A program made the translations under genes and the position numbers. From assembly GCA_046269235.1 (NCBI GenBank), contig JBJZOS010000007.1:62001-126000 (forward strand): a stretch of 64,000 bases of DNA, written 5' to 3'. The notes under the pieces are model-generated. The model saw only the letters and a program-made list of their open reading frames with translations, was not told the DNA's origin and did no database searches. Numbering within the stretch: position 1 is the stretch's first letter; each line of letters starts with the position of its first letter. Source of the stretch: Soonwooa sp032078105 (GTDB taxonomy: Bacteria; Bacteroidota; Bacteroidia; Flavobacteriales; Weeksellaceae). Positions 18,630 through 28,500 of this stretch are shown piece after piece.

Positions 18630-18884
18630 ATGGCAAATCATAAATCAGCTCTGAAAAAAATCAGACAGAACGAAAAAAGAAAATTAAGAAACAGATACTA
18701 TCACAAGACTGCTAGAACAGCTTTGAAAGTATTACGTAATGAAACGGAAAAGTCTGTAGCTACTGAGCAATTACCAAAAGTAATTTCTTTGTTAGACAAG
18801 TTGGTGAAGAAAAACATCATCCACAAAAACAAAGCTGCAAACTTAAAAAGCAAATTGACTAAACACGTTAACAAGTTAGCGTAA
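18630..18884 (+). CDS. rpsT: 30S ribosomal protein S20, copy 1
   Basis: Binds 16S rRNA early in 30S assembly. The 84 residues begin MANHKSALKKIRQNEKRKLR and contain NRYYHKTARTALKVLR and the C-terminal HKNKAANLKSKLTKHVNKLA, the full S20 pattern. It has its own promoter and is followed 11 bases later by tRNA-Glu copy 2. Differs from the second copy at one residue only (K10 here, R10 there). Confidence 0.97.
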   Translation: MANHKSALKKIRQNEKRKLRNRYYHKTARTALKVLRNETEKSVATEQLPKVISLLDKLVKKNIIHKNKAANLKSKLTKHVNKLA

Positions 18885-18895
18885 GACGATAAAAT

Positions 18896-18967
18896 GGCCC
18901 GTTCGTCTATCGGTTAGGACCTCAGATTTTCATTCTGGTAAGAGGGGTTCGATTCCCCTACGGGCTA
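18896..18967 (+). tRNA. tRNA-Glu(UUC), copy 2
   Basis: Acceptor GGCCCGT pairs with ACGGGCT; anticodon loop TTTTCAT with anticodon TTC; T arm GGGGTTCGATTCCCC. Probably co-transcribed with rpsT copy 1. Identical to copy 3. Confidence 0.95.
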
Positions 18968-18970
18968 CTT

Positions 18971-19002
18971 AAAACCTTCAGATTTTTCTGAAGGTTTTTT
19001 TT
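18971..19002 (+). terminator. Terminator after rpsT/tRNA-Glu unit 1
   Basis: AAAACCTTCAG pairs perfectly with CTGAAGGTTTT over a 6-base loop, followed by a T run. Confidence 0.9.
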
Positions 19003-19305
19003 GTGCCTTATTTTCAAAATCACATTTTATTTAGGCAAAGACAAAAAATTAAATCTCATATTTTTTTAATCAAACCAAAAGCATCCAATCTTAAAAAAGA
19101 ATTTTACCCACATTAAGTTGTTAAAACAAGCTAAATTGACATTGATTAAAAAACAAGACTCTCCTAGCCCTACTCTTAGCAATTATCATCATAATAAAGA
19201 AGAACCGGCCTTCGAAAAAAGTAATATTTATAAAAAATAAAAAAACCTCAGCAATTGCCCAATAATCCTTAGTAAAAATAATTTTCATAAATTTTGAAAA
19301 AAGAT

Positions 19306-19335
19306 TTTGAAGTTTAAAAAAAATGCATATCTTTG
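19306..19335 (+). promoter_or_regulatory. Bacteroidota promoter of rpsT copy 2
   Basis: TTTG at 19306-19309 and TATCTTTG at 19328-19335, again with an 18-base spacer. The boxes match copy 1, while the spacer and leader differ by a few bases. Confidence 0.8.
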
Positions 19336-19354
19336 CACCCAAGTTTTAGGAGTT

Positions 19355-19609
19355 ATGGCAAATCATAAATCTGCTCTGAAAAGAATCAGACAGAACGAAA
19401 AAAGAAAATTAAGAAACAGATACTATCACAAGACTGCTAGAACAGCTTTGAAAGTATTACGTAATGAAACGGAAAAGTCTGTAGCTACTGAGCAATTACC
19501 AAAAGTAATTTCTTTGTTAGACAAGTTGGTGAAGAAAAACATCATCCACAAAAACAAAGCTGCAAACTTAAAAAGCAAATTGACTAAACACGTTAACAAG
19601 TTAGCGTAA
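19355..19609 (+). CDS. rpsT: 30S ribosomal protein S20, copy 2
   Basis: Second S20 gene, 84 residues, beginning MANHKSALKRIRQNEKRKLR. I place the start at the ATG at 19355, which matches copy 1 and sits behind TTTTAGGAG; an upstream in-frame codon would add 16 residues read from the promoter and is not credible. Both copies look fully functional with promoter, intact reading frame and terminator. rpsT is normally single copy in bacteria, so this is unusual. R10 instead of K10 is conservative and would not affect RNA binding. Confidence 0.95.
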   Translation: MANHKSALKRIRQNEKRKLRNRYYHKTARTALKVLRNETEKSVATEQLPKVISLLDKLVKKNIIHKNKAANLKSKLTKHVNKLA

Positions 19610-19620
19610 GACGATAAAAT

Positions 19621-19692
19621 GGCCCGTTCGTCTATCGGTTAGGACCTCAGATTTTCATTCTGGTAAGAGGGGTTCGATTCCCCTACGGGCTA
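19621..19692 (+). tRNA. tRNA-Glu(UUC), copy 3
   Basis: Identical to copy 2: acceptor GGCCCGT/ACGGGCT, anticodon TTC, no encoded CCA. It lies 11 bases after rpsT copy 2. Confidence 0.95.
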
Positions 19693-19695
19693 CTT

Positions 19696-19728
19696 AAAAC
19701 CTTCAGATTTTTCTGGAGGTTTTTTTTT
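19696..19728 (+). terminator. Terminator after rpsT/tRNA-Glu unit 2
   Basis: Same hairpin as after unit 1 but with one change in the right arm (CTGGAGG for CTGAAGG), followed by T9. Confidence 0.85.
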
Positions 19729-19879
19729 TGTTTATACTGTATCTTTTCACCTCAATAAAAATTCTTTGTTATAAGGAAATTTTACAAAAACATTTTTAGT
19801 ACTTTTAATTCAGTTAAGTTTTTATAAAAATCTAGATTGCAAAATCAAGAATAGAATTTAACAATAAGCTAAAAATGAA

Positions 19880-21133
19880 ATGATGAAAAATTACCTACTT
19901 CTATTATTAGTTGCGTTATACTCCTGTACGACATCTCCCATCCGTACTGCGACAACAAATGATAAAGCCGATTTCGGAATCAGCAAACCCACGAAAGCCC
20001 TCTTTTTTGTTCAGAATGAAAACTTAAAAGCACACGAGAAACCACTAAAAGAACACACCGAATTATCTAACAAAATCTACAATAGTTTCGGTGGGGCAAC
20101 AGACAAATTGTTAGTGGGAAGAATCAATGCTAAAACTTTTAAATTCTCTAATGGAACAACAACCTGGTATGTAGATGTCAATACATTTACCAAACCAACA
20201 GCTATGATACTTTTTGATGGAGAACATTTTCCACTAATCGAATACAAAACTTCGAATTATGAAAATTTGATAAAGAGACACCTTCAAACTGATTTTGGTG
20301 AATTAAAACAAAATACACCGAAAGTCAATCCTTTCAAAAATAGAACATCAAAAACTATTGATTCCATTTGGGCAATTCCGTTTACACCGACACAAGACTA
20401 CGCTTATAACCTAATAAAATACAGCAACAATCGTTACTATCCGCTTGCGCCACATGCGCGCGATAAAAAGTGTAACGGTCCAATTACATATAACGTATTC
20501 TCAGATTTAGAAATGAAGAAAAAGGTCTATGATTACACTACAACCTACAAAGATGGCAGAATCCTAACAAGTCGTAGTACAATTAATGGCAAAACGACTA
20601 GCATTAGATATTACTTTAACAAACTTGATTTAATCGATTCCATCGCAACTTTCGATAACGACAAATGGATTAGTAGCACAGGTTTTAAATATTTAAAAGA
20701 TAGATTCGTCGTTATCTATGGGAATACGAGAGAGGAGTATCTTTTTAATAAAATCGGAAAAATTGCGACATTGAGAAGTTATACGGCGAATAACAACATC
20801 AGGTCAGAGTATCACTATGTCTACGATGATTTTGGTCGTGTGGAGACTGAAAAGTATTTTTCTGACGGCAAGTTAGAGTCGACCTCCGTATATCAATATC
20901 CTTATGATGACACAACGACTTTTTCGAGAATTAAAAATTATGATGCACAGAATAATTTAATAACTGAAAATCTGGTGAGTGACTCTGGAGGAATCGATCG
21001 CAATGCATTAATCCGAAATGGAAGATTGATTCTCGAAACAGAATCTTCCCTCAACAAAGACTGCATCGGAAAAATCATAAGTTATGATGGCGACCGCAAA
21101 GTACAGTCAGTTGTTATGCAAACAAGAAATTAA
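19880..21133 (+). CDS. Lipoprotein with YD/RHS-like repeats, unknown function
   Basis: Signal peptide with lipobox (LLVALYSC, Cys about residue 16); the start can be either of two adjacent ATGs. The 417 residues have no recognised domain in the first 200. The C-terminal half has strand-turn repeats such as IRYYFNKLDLIDSIATFDND and YHYVYDDFGRVETEKYFSDG, which resemble YD (RHS-type) or MORN-like repeats. It is the first of three same-strand genes (28 bases to the next, then 17 bases to the alpha-2-macroglobulin gene), so it probably acts with them at the envelope. Function unknown. Confidence 0.65.
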   Translation: MMKNYLLLLLVALYSCTTSPIRTATTNDKADFGISKPTKALFFVQNENLKAHEKPLKEHTELSNKIYNSFGGATDKLLVGRINAKTFKFSNGTTTWYVDVNTFTKPTAMILFDGEHFPLIEYKTSNYENLIKRHLQTDFGELKQNTPKVNPFKNRTSKTIDSIWAIPFTPTQDYAYNLIKYSNNRYYPLAPHARDKKCNGPITYNVFSDLEMKKKVYDYTTTYKDGRILTSRSTINGKTTSIRYYFNKLDLIDSIATFDNDKWISSTGFKYLKDRFVVIYGNTREEYLFNKIGKIATLRSYTANNNIRSEYHYVYDDFGRVETEKYFSDGKLESTSVYQYPYDDTTTFSRIKNYDAQNNLITENLVSDSGGIDRNALIRNGRLILETESSLNKDCIGKIISYDGDRKVQSVVMQTRN

Positions 21134-21161
21134 TTTTAGTCACTTCTAAAACACCAATCAA

Positions 21162-22490
21162 ATGATAAAAAAACAATTTTTACTAATATCATTTCTATTT
21201 TCTTGTTGGATCTTTTCGCAAGAGAAAAATAAATATTTCGACGCTGCCTGGAAAGAGACTACCAAAACTAAAGCCACTTTTTACCGTCCTCTCCCACTTC
21301 CTAAAATAGGAAATCTAGAATTACTGCGTGATTATTACAGCAACGGAAAAATCTTACAAATGCAAGCTTACTACGCAGATGGTGTCGAAAAAAACTATGT
21401 TGGCGACGTCTATTGGTATAATCCAAATGGTAACGACAACTCGGATCAACAATACATTAATAAAAGCAAACACAAGAAACTAACTTACTATTTTGACGAT
21501 GGTAAAATTTGGAAAACTGTAGAATACGGTGACAGTTTAAAACATGGAAAAACCATTGAATACAAAATTGATGGAAGCATTTTAGGAGAATCGATTTACA
21601 AAAATGGAAGATTAATCTCTGGAACCATCGGCAATTCTAACAGCAATGACAATAATTATTATAGATTTAATAAAGAAAGCAAAAACTATGAATTTGTTGA
21701 TATACCTACAAGCAACGAAGCTCAAGAAACTATCACCAAAATACTTTACTGGAAAAATACTCTAAAAACAGCGGTCGAATATAAATTTAAAAACAACCAA
21801 ACTATTAGTGAAAAAAGCTACGACCAAGACGGCAATCTCTTTCAGTCATTGGATAGTCTTTCTTACTATTATCCAGAACGTCAGCTCAAAAATGCTAAAC
21901 AGTTTTATTATTTTCCGCAAAATAGAAATACGATGGCAGAATCGCCAGCATATATCGAATACAAAAGCTTCCAATTTTATGATGTTGAAACCAGAAATAT
22001 CAGCCACATTCTTATCTACAGAGGCACTTTACATTTTTTAGAAAAACACCCAACATCTGACAAATATCGGGAAACTGACTATCAAATTTTCTCTGATAAT
22101 GGGCAAAAATTCATGCGCCTAAAATGGGATAATTATTCGGGCTCCGCATGGCAGGAAATGAAAGATTATCTCGATGCTGAAACGAAAGTCATTCCTGTAT
22201 CCGATATCTCAAAGCTTAATAAAGAGGAAATATACAAGCGATTTTCAAATAAAAAATGGAAAAATGCTGATAAAAATATTACAGAAGAATTATCCTTTAT
22301 CTCGCCAGAATTTATGACCAAAACAATAAAACTAAACTCTGGTTATTCGAAAACTAATGACAAAGAATCTGCTTTGATTTACTTTAAAATAGACAAAAAT
22401 AAATACGTGATAATGAGAGAGAATGGCGGCTTTTTCATTCCAAAAAATTCGGGCGACTTGGTAGAAATTCCAAATTTTGTTCAAGATTAA
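21162..22490 (+). CDS. Exported MORN/YwqK-like repeat protein, unknown function
   Basis: A signal peptide (MIKKQFLLISFLFSCWIFSQ) is followed by tandem strand-turn units with the pattern YYSNGKILQMQAYYADG, TYYFDDGKIWKTVEYGDS and EYKIDGSILGESIYKNGRLI, the YwqK-antitoxin/MORN-like repeat fold. The C-terminal third (after about residue 280) has no recognisable motif. Despite the family name, nothing suggests a toxin-antitoxin pair here; such repeats are common in flavobacterial periplasmic proteins. Second gene in the three-gene unit that ends with the alpha-2-macroglobulin. Confidence 0.65.
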   Translation: MIKKQFLLISFLFSCWIFSQEKNKYFDAAWKETTKTKATFYRPLPLPKIGNLELLRDYYSNGKILQMQAYYADGVEKNYVGDVYWYNPNGNDNSDQQYINKSKHKKLTYYFDDGKIWKTVEYGDSLKHGKTIEYKIDGSILGESIYKNGRLISGTIGNSNSNDNNYYRFNKESKNYEFVDIPTSNEAQETITKILYWKNTLKTAVEYKFKNNQTISEKSYDQDGNLFQSLDSLSYYYPERQLKNAKQFYYFPQNRNTMAESPAYIEYKSFQFYDVETRNISHILIYRGTLHFLEKHPTSDKYRETDYQIFSDNGQKFMRLKWDNYSGSAWQEMKDYLDAETKVIPVSDISKLNKEEIYKRFSNKKWKNADKNITEELSFISPEFMTKTIKLNSGYSKTNDKESALIYFKIDKNKYVIMRENGGFFIPKNSGDLVEIPNFVQD

Positions 22491-22507
22491 TTTTAAAAAT
22501 ACAAACT

Positions 22508-25500
22508 ATGACGATTTTAAACAAAATATATTGCATCCTAATTTTGGTTTTAACAGCTAATCTGATGTTTGGACAAGTCCCAGTACGAAAAAAAGTAAAA
22601 GTCCTAGCGCCAATTTCAAACAATTCATACACTTATAAAACACCGAATCCAAAAGATTCTTTACAAACCCAGATTTATACAATTGTTTCGGACGCTCACT
22701 ACCTTGACGAAGATGATTTTGACATGGGTGAAAGCGACTTTATTGTTAATTTAAGAAAATATATTGCCGAAAGTAAAGGTCTCAAAAAATCAATTTTACA
22801 ATATTATCTTTCGAATATCTACATTTCTTACATCAATAAATTTTCTTTTAGAATAAAATCTAAAGACATAACATCGCTAGAAAAACTTCCTATAGATTAC
22901 AGAACTTGGGCTATTAATGATTTTTACAAAGCAGCAGATCGACTTTATCAAGAATCTTTAAGTCTAAAAACGGAACTTCAAAAACAGAAAACATCAACTT
23001 GGAAATGCATTATTGAAAATGAAGACTACACGAAGTATAAACCAACTTTATACGATATGGTTGCAACTGCGTATCTACAATTTCTAGAACAGCTACCTTT
23101 TGACTACGACAATACGAAGCAATCGAAAATTACAAACCTCAACCAAGAATTGTACAATTTTCATGAAAAAGATTTGGACAAAACAGCTTTCATTTATTTA
23201 AAAAGTACACAAATAAAAGGTGATGCTCCTTCTCAAATTCAGCAACTTATCGAGTTAGCAAAAAAATATTCTAAAGAAGAATTTTCTGCGTATCTACTTT
23301 TTGAAGCGGCCAAACTACATATGGAAGAAAACACTGATGATAATTTGATAAAAGCCCATCAAACATGTACAAAAGCGATCTCCGAAATCCCGAATTCTGA
23401 TTGGACCAACCACTGCAAATACCTAATTAACGACATCGAAAGTCCTAGCCTCGCACTCGATATTTATCGTCAACAACTTCCTAAAGAATACATTCCGTTG
23501 AAAGTTAAACATAAAAATATTGACAATTTTAAAATTAATATTACTAAAAAATCTAGCGCTTTCGATTTTAATAAAGAACAAATTTGGGATCACTATCAGC
23601 TTAACCAAAAGCAAATTACATCACGAAATACTTATTTAACAGAGAAAAATTTTAGAACAGATGATTACAAATTGACAACATTTCAGGATTTCAAAACACA
23701 CCAAACTTATGTTGCAATACCTCCTTTGGATGAAGGACTTTTCGAAATAGAATATATTTACCCCAATGGTACAACGAAAAGTACCAACATCTCTGTTACA
23801 GATATTTTTTATATTAAACGATATGAGGATGATAACAAAGTGAGTTTTCAAGTTCTGAATTCTAAAACTGGACAAAGTCTCGCAAATTCGGATTATATCA
23901 TGTATCAAAACATAAACGATTATGAAAACAAATACGACAACAAACGCGAGAACAAACTTGTAAAAACGGGCAGCGGAACAACCGACACATCGGGAATTTT
24001 CTCACTTCCAAAGTCCAAAGACCGCGAATATGACAACAGTATTATCTACTTCCCTGCTTCCAAAAAGCATTTGGTGATCGATCGGGATTACGATGACATT
24101 AGAAATGATCGAAACGAAGAACCTGAAAACCAAACCAGAATCCTTAAAAATATTATTATTTTCACAGATCGAGCAATCTATCGTCCTGCACAAAAAGTCT
24201 TTTTTAAAGGGATTTTAAAACAAGAATATTACGACCAAACAAAAGTTATTGCTAAGCAAAAAGTAACTGTCACTCTTGCTGATACCAATGGCAAAGAAGT
24301 TTCAAAAAAGGAATTGGTAACTAACGAATTTGGTAGCGTCTCCGGCGAATTTCTATTACCTAGCGGAGGATTGACTGGTGAATACTCTATCGAAATGCAA
24401 GCTAAGTTTGATAATTCTAAAAATGACGATGACGACAACGCATCTGGCAATTTATACTTCCGTGTTGAAGAATACAAAAGACCAAAATTTCAAGTTAAAA
24501 TAAATCCTGTTAAAGAAACTTACACTCTCGGCGAAAAGGTGAAAATCTCTGGAAAAGGCGAAGCTTTTTCGGGAGCAAATATTTCTAAAGCGACTGTAAA
24601 ATATGTCATCAAACGACAAGAAACCATCATCTGGAGAAGTTATTATGACTATTTTTATCGTCCTTACAGATCGCCTCTCACAGAAATAAAACAAGGCGAA
24701 ACAACAACCGACGATAACGGGAATTTCACTTTTGATTTTGAAGCCTTGGCTGATGAAAAATCACAAAGCAAGCCGCGTAGTTACCAATATGCGATTTCGG
24801 TTTACATGACAGATGTTAATGGCGAGTCGCAAAGCAAAGAATCAATTGTAAACATCGGTGATCTAAAAGCTAAACTAGAGCTCGATATTCCAGAAAAGAT
24901 GCTTCAAAAAGAATGGAATCAACTGAAAATTTCGGCTACTAATCTCAATAATGAAAAAATTGAAACTAAAGGACATCTTAAGCTTACAAAACTCGTGACA
25001 GAGAACAAAATTCTACAACCAAAATACATTGCACAAGCACGTTACAATAGATACTACACGCCAGAAAAGAAAGACAAAGAACTTAACTATTCTATTTACG
25101 ATAAAGAATTATTTGACGTCTATTTCCCCTACATCAGTTATTATAGTTTGGAAGTGAACAAACCGATTCAAAAAGGTGAAAATATATTTTCAAATAACTT
25201 TAATACTGGTGAAACTGAATACATCAAACTCAACAAAAATATACAAGCAGGAAAATATCTTATAGAAGCCGAATCTATCATTGATCGTGATACTATAAAA
25301 TCATTTAAAATTGTTGAAATACTGGATGATAAAACTTTAAAAAATGCCATCCCCACTTACTTCTCAATGCAAGTTGATAAATCGTCATATAAAGTTGGCG
25401 AAAAAGCAACAATTAGCTTTCTAACAGACTATAAAGAAGGCTATGTTAATTATCGTTTTATTAAAAACAACATTCCCGATAACTTCCAACAGATCGCCAT

Positions 25501-28500
25501 CAAAAACGGAAAAACCGACATTAATTACACCTTCACAGATAACGATCTCAAAAAATCTATTGCTATAGAATACGACTTTATCCACGACACAGACTTTGCA
25601 AAAGCATTAATTGCGTTTGATGTTAAAGAAAATATCAATCAAGAACTAGAAATCACCACCGAAGTTTTTCGGGATAAAATTCAACCTGGCGTTCCAGAAA
25701 AGTGGATTTTGACAATTAAAGGAAAGGACAAAGACAAAATAAATGCAGAAGTTCTGGCGACGATGTATGACGCCTCATTAGATCAGTTCGAAAAAAATGA
25801 GTTTAAGTTTACACCTTACATTCCTCAAAACAATGGTCTCTATCGTTATTACCGTTATGATCGTTACAATCCTAGCATGGACGATTTTTATGCTGACTTA
25901 CAAAGTCTAAGTAGTGAAGCCGAGAATTTTTATAAAACAAGATACAATCTAAAACAAGGAACACTATATCCGACGCCCAATACGCCCATTTTTAATTACA
26001 CCGATATTAGAGACCGCCGAGAATCTACATCGTACTCGCTTGCGAATATGGTGCAAAAAGATGCATCCATTGAAGAAGTTGTCATAACAGGTTATGTTGC
26101 TAAGAAAACTGAACCAACTGCAGCAGTTACAATTATTGATGGGAAAATGGTCAACAAAGCAATTTCTGAAGATGAAATCGCTGAAATTAGAAAACTAAGT
26201 CCAGAAGAAGCAGTGGCTCTCTATGGTCAAGAAGCGGCAGGTGGAGCGACTGTAATTATTACAAAACAAGCTTCACAACAAGAGCTTCTCAACAATGTTA
26301 AAGCCAGAACCAACCTTAATGAAACTGCGTTTTTTATGCCAAATCTTTACACAGATTCGGATGGAAATATCAAGTTAGAATTCTCTTCGCCAGAAGCATT
26401 AACGCAGTGGAAACTTCTACTTTTTGCACACACTAAAGATCTTAAAACAGGCTCTGCAACTTACTATACACAAACACAAAAAGAGTTGATGATCACGCCG
26501 AATCCGCCTCGATTTTTAAGACAAGACGACAAAATACAATTGTCAACAAAGCTTGATAATCTTTCAGATAAAGAACTTTCAACGGATGTTATGTTACAGT
26601 TTTTTGACGCGTCAACCAACAAAGTTTTGGACTCGGCTTTTGTTAATACTGATAATTTAAGAAAGATTAAAATAGGTGCTAAAGCTTCCGCTGAAGTCAA
26701 TTGGGACATCAAAGTTCCGAAAGCGATGGACAATGTAGGCTATCGCATTTTAGCTAAAAGTCAAAATTTTGCGGATGGAGAAGAAAATACAATTCCTATT
26801 CTAGCAAACCGAATATTGGTAACGGAAACGCTTCCTATTTTTATTAAAGAAGGTCAAAACAAAACTTTCACAATGCATTCTTTGTTAAATGATACGTCAA
26901 CTTCGGCAGCTAACTTTAATCTAACTGTTGAGATGACGACCAATCCGCTTTGGTTTGCGGTGATGTCGATTCCATATCTCAGAACTTATCCACACGAGTG
27001 TTCAGAACAGCTTTTCAGTCGACTTTACGGAAATATGTTATCAACTTACATCATGAATTCGTCACCGAAAATTAAAAAGATTTTTGATGAATTTAATGCT
27101 AAAGAAACGCCAACCAATCCACTTGAAGCCAATCAAGAATTAAAAACAATTCTTCTCGAAGAAACGCCGTGGTTAAGTAGCATCAAAGATGAAAAAGAGC
27201 AAATGAAACAATTGGCTGTATTTTTTAATTTAAACAAAATGCAGCGCGACCTCAAAAAAGCGCAACGCGATCTTGTTGACAGACAAAATCCTGACGGAAG
27301 CTTTTCATGGTTTCCGGGTGGTAACAAGGATAAAACCGTTTCTGGACATATTCTGGCTGGTTTCGGAAAATTAGAAAAAATGTTAAAAGGTCAATCGGAT
27401 GAATTTTTCACCAATCAAATTATTAAGGTGATTTCTAACTCTATTGATTATTTGGATAAAGAATATACTGATCAATTAATAGAAGACCAAAAAAACTCGA
27501 CGAAGCTGGACCTAAATGATTATACATCTTACTTTTACTACAGAAGTTATTGGACGAAGAAAAAAGAAATCCCGTCGGAACTTAAAAAAGTTTTGACAAC
27601 AGTCGCAAAAAGCTATGCAGAAAATTTTGATGATTATAGTCTTTACCATCAAGCGATGATTACTACTTTTTTACAACGTTTTGGTTACAAGGATCTAGCT
27701 AAACACTGTGTGGCAACTTTAAAAAAAGCAGCAAAGACAACAGAAGAAAATGGAATGTATTGGACCAATAATCCTTATGGTTGGTATTGGTACCAAGCGC
27801 CAATTGAAACACAAGCCATGTTGATAGAAGCCTTTGCAGAAGCTACTCCAGAAGACACAAAAAGCCTAGAAGAAATGAAGATTTGGCTTCTTCGAAACAA
27901 ACAAACAGAAAGTTGGGGAACAACAAAGTCAACAACTGAAGCGGTTTATGCACTTCTCAATTATGGTAAATCTTGGGTAGATTCAGAGAAAGGAATAACT
28001 ATGAAATTGGGAGAAAGGATTTTGGATCAAAATACGCAAGCAGCCACGATTTCAGAAGCTGGATTCTTTAAAAAATCATATTATTGGAAAGATGTAACAC
28101 CCGACAAAGCCAAGTTAGAAATTAATAAAACAAGTCCAGGTGTTGCTTGGGGAGGCATGTACCGTTTGTATTACGAAAACATGGATAAAATAATGGCGCA
28201 TAACTCGTCGAATGTAACGATCGAAAAACAATTATTTGTTAAAACGAATGAAGGTCCTGAAACCAAACTTCGAGAGGTTACGACAAGCCAACCGATACAA
28301 TTAGGTGATATTGTTGTCGTACGATTGGTGATAAAGACCGATCGAGATATGGAGTATATTCATCTAAAAGATTTACGGGCAAGCGGTTTGGAGCCTGTTA
28401 ATGTTTTGTCAACTTACAAATGGCAAAATGGCGCCGGTTATTATGAGAGCACAAAAGATGCGGCAACACATTTCTTTTTTAGTTCGCTTCCAAAAGGCGT

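Larger units (their letters stand above)
18560..19728 (+). repeat. Tandem duplication of promoter-rpsT-tRNA-Glu-terminator
   Basis: Two direct copies, about 18560-19002 and 19285-19728, offset by 725 bases. From start codon to tRNA end they differ at only two positions by eye (a synonymous change in codon 6 and the K10R change). Promoter and terminator are similar but less identical. About 280 bases of AT-rich sequence with no recognisable gene lie between the copies. Confidence 0.9.

Noticed and set aside
19307..19354. N-terminal 16-residue extension of the second S20 gene
   Set aside because: The extension is translated from the promoter region; the copy 1 start and S20 family start both point to 19355.
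18440..19730. CRISPR array or integron-like repeat
   Set aside because: The repeated units are genes (rpsT and tRNA-Glu) present only twice, with no short regular repeats or spacers.
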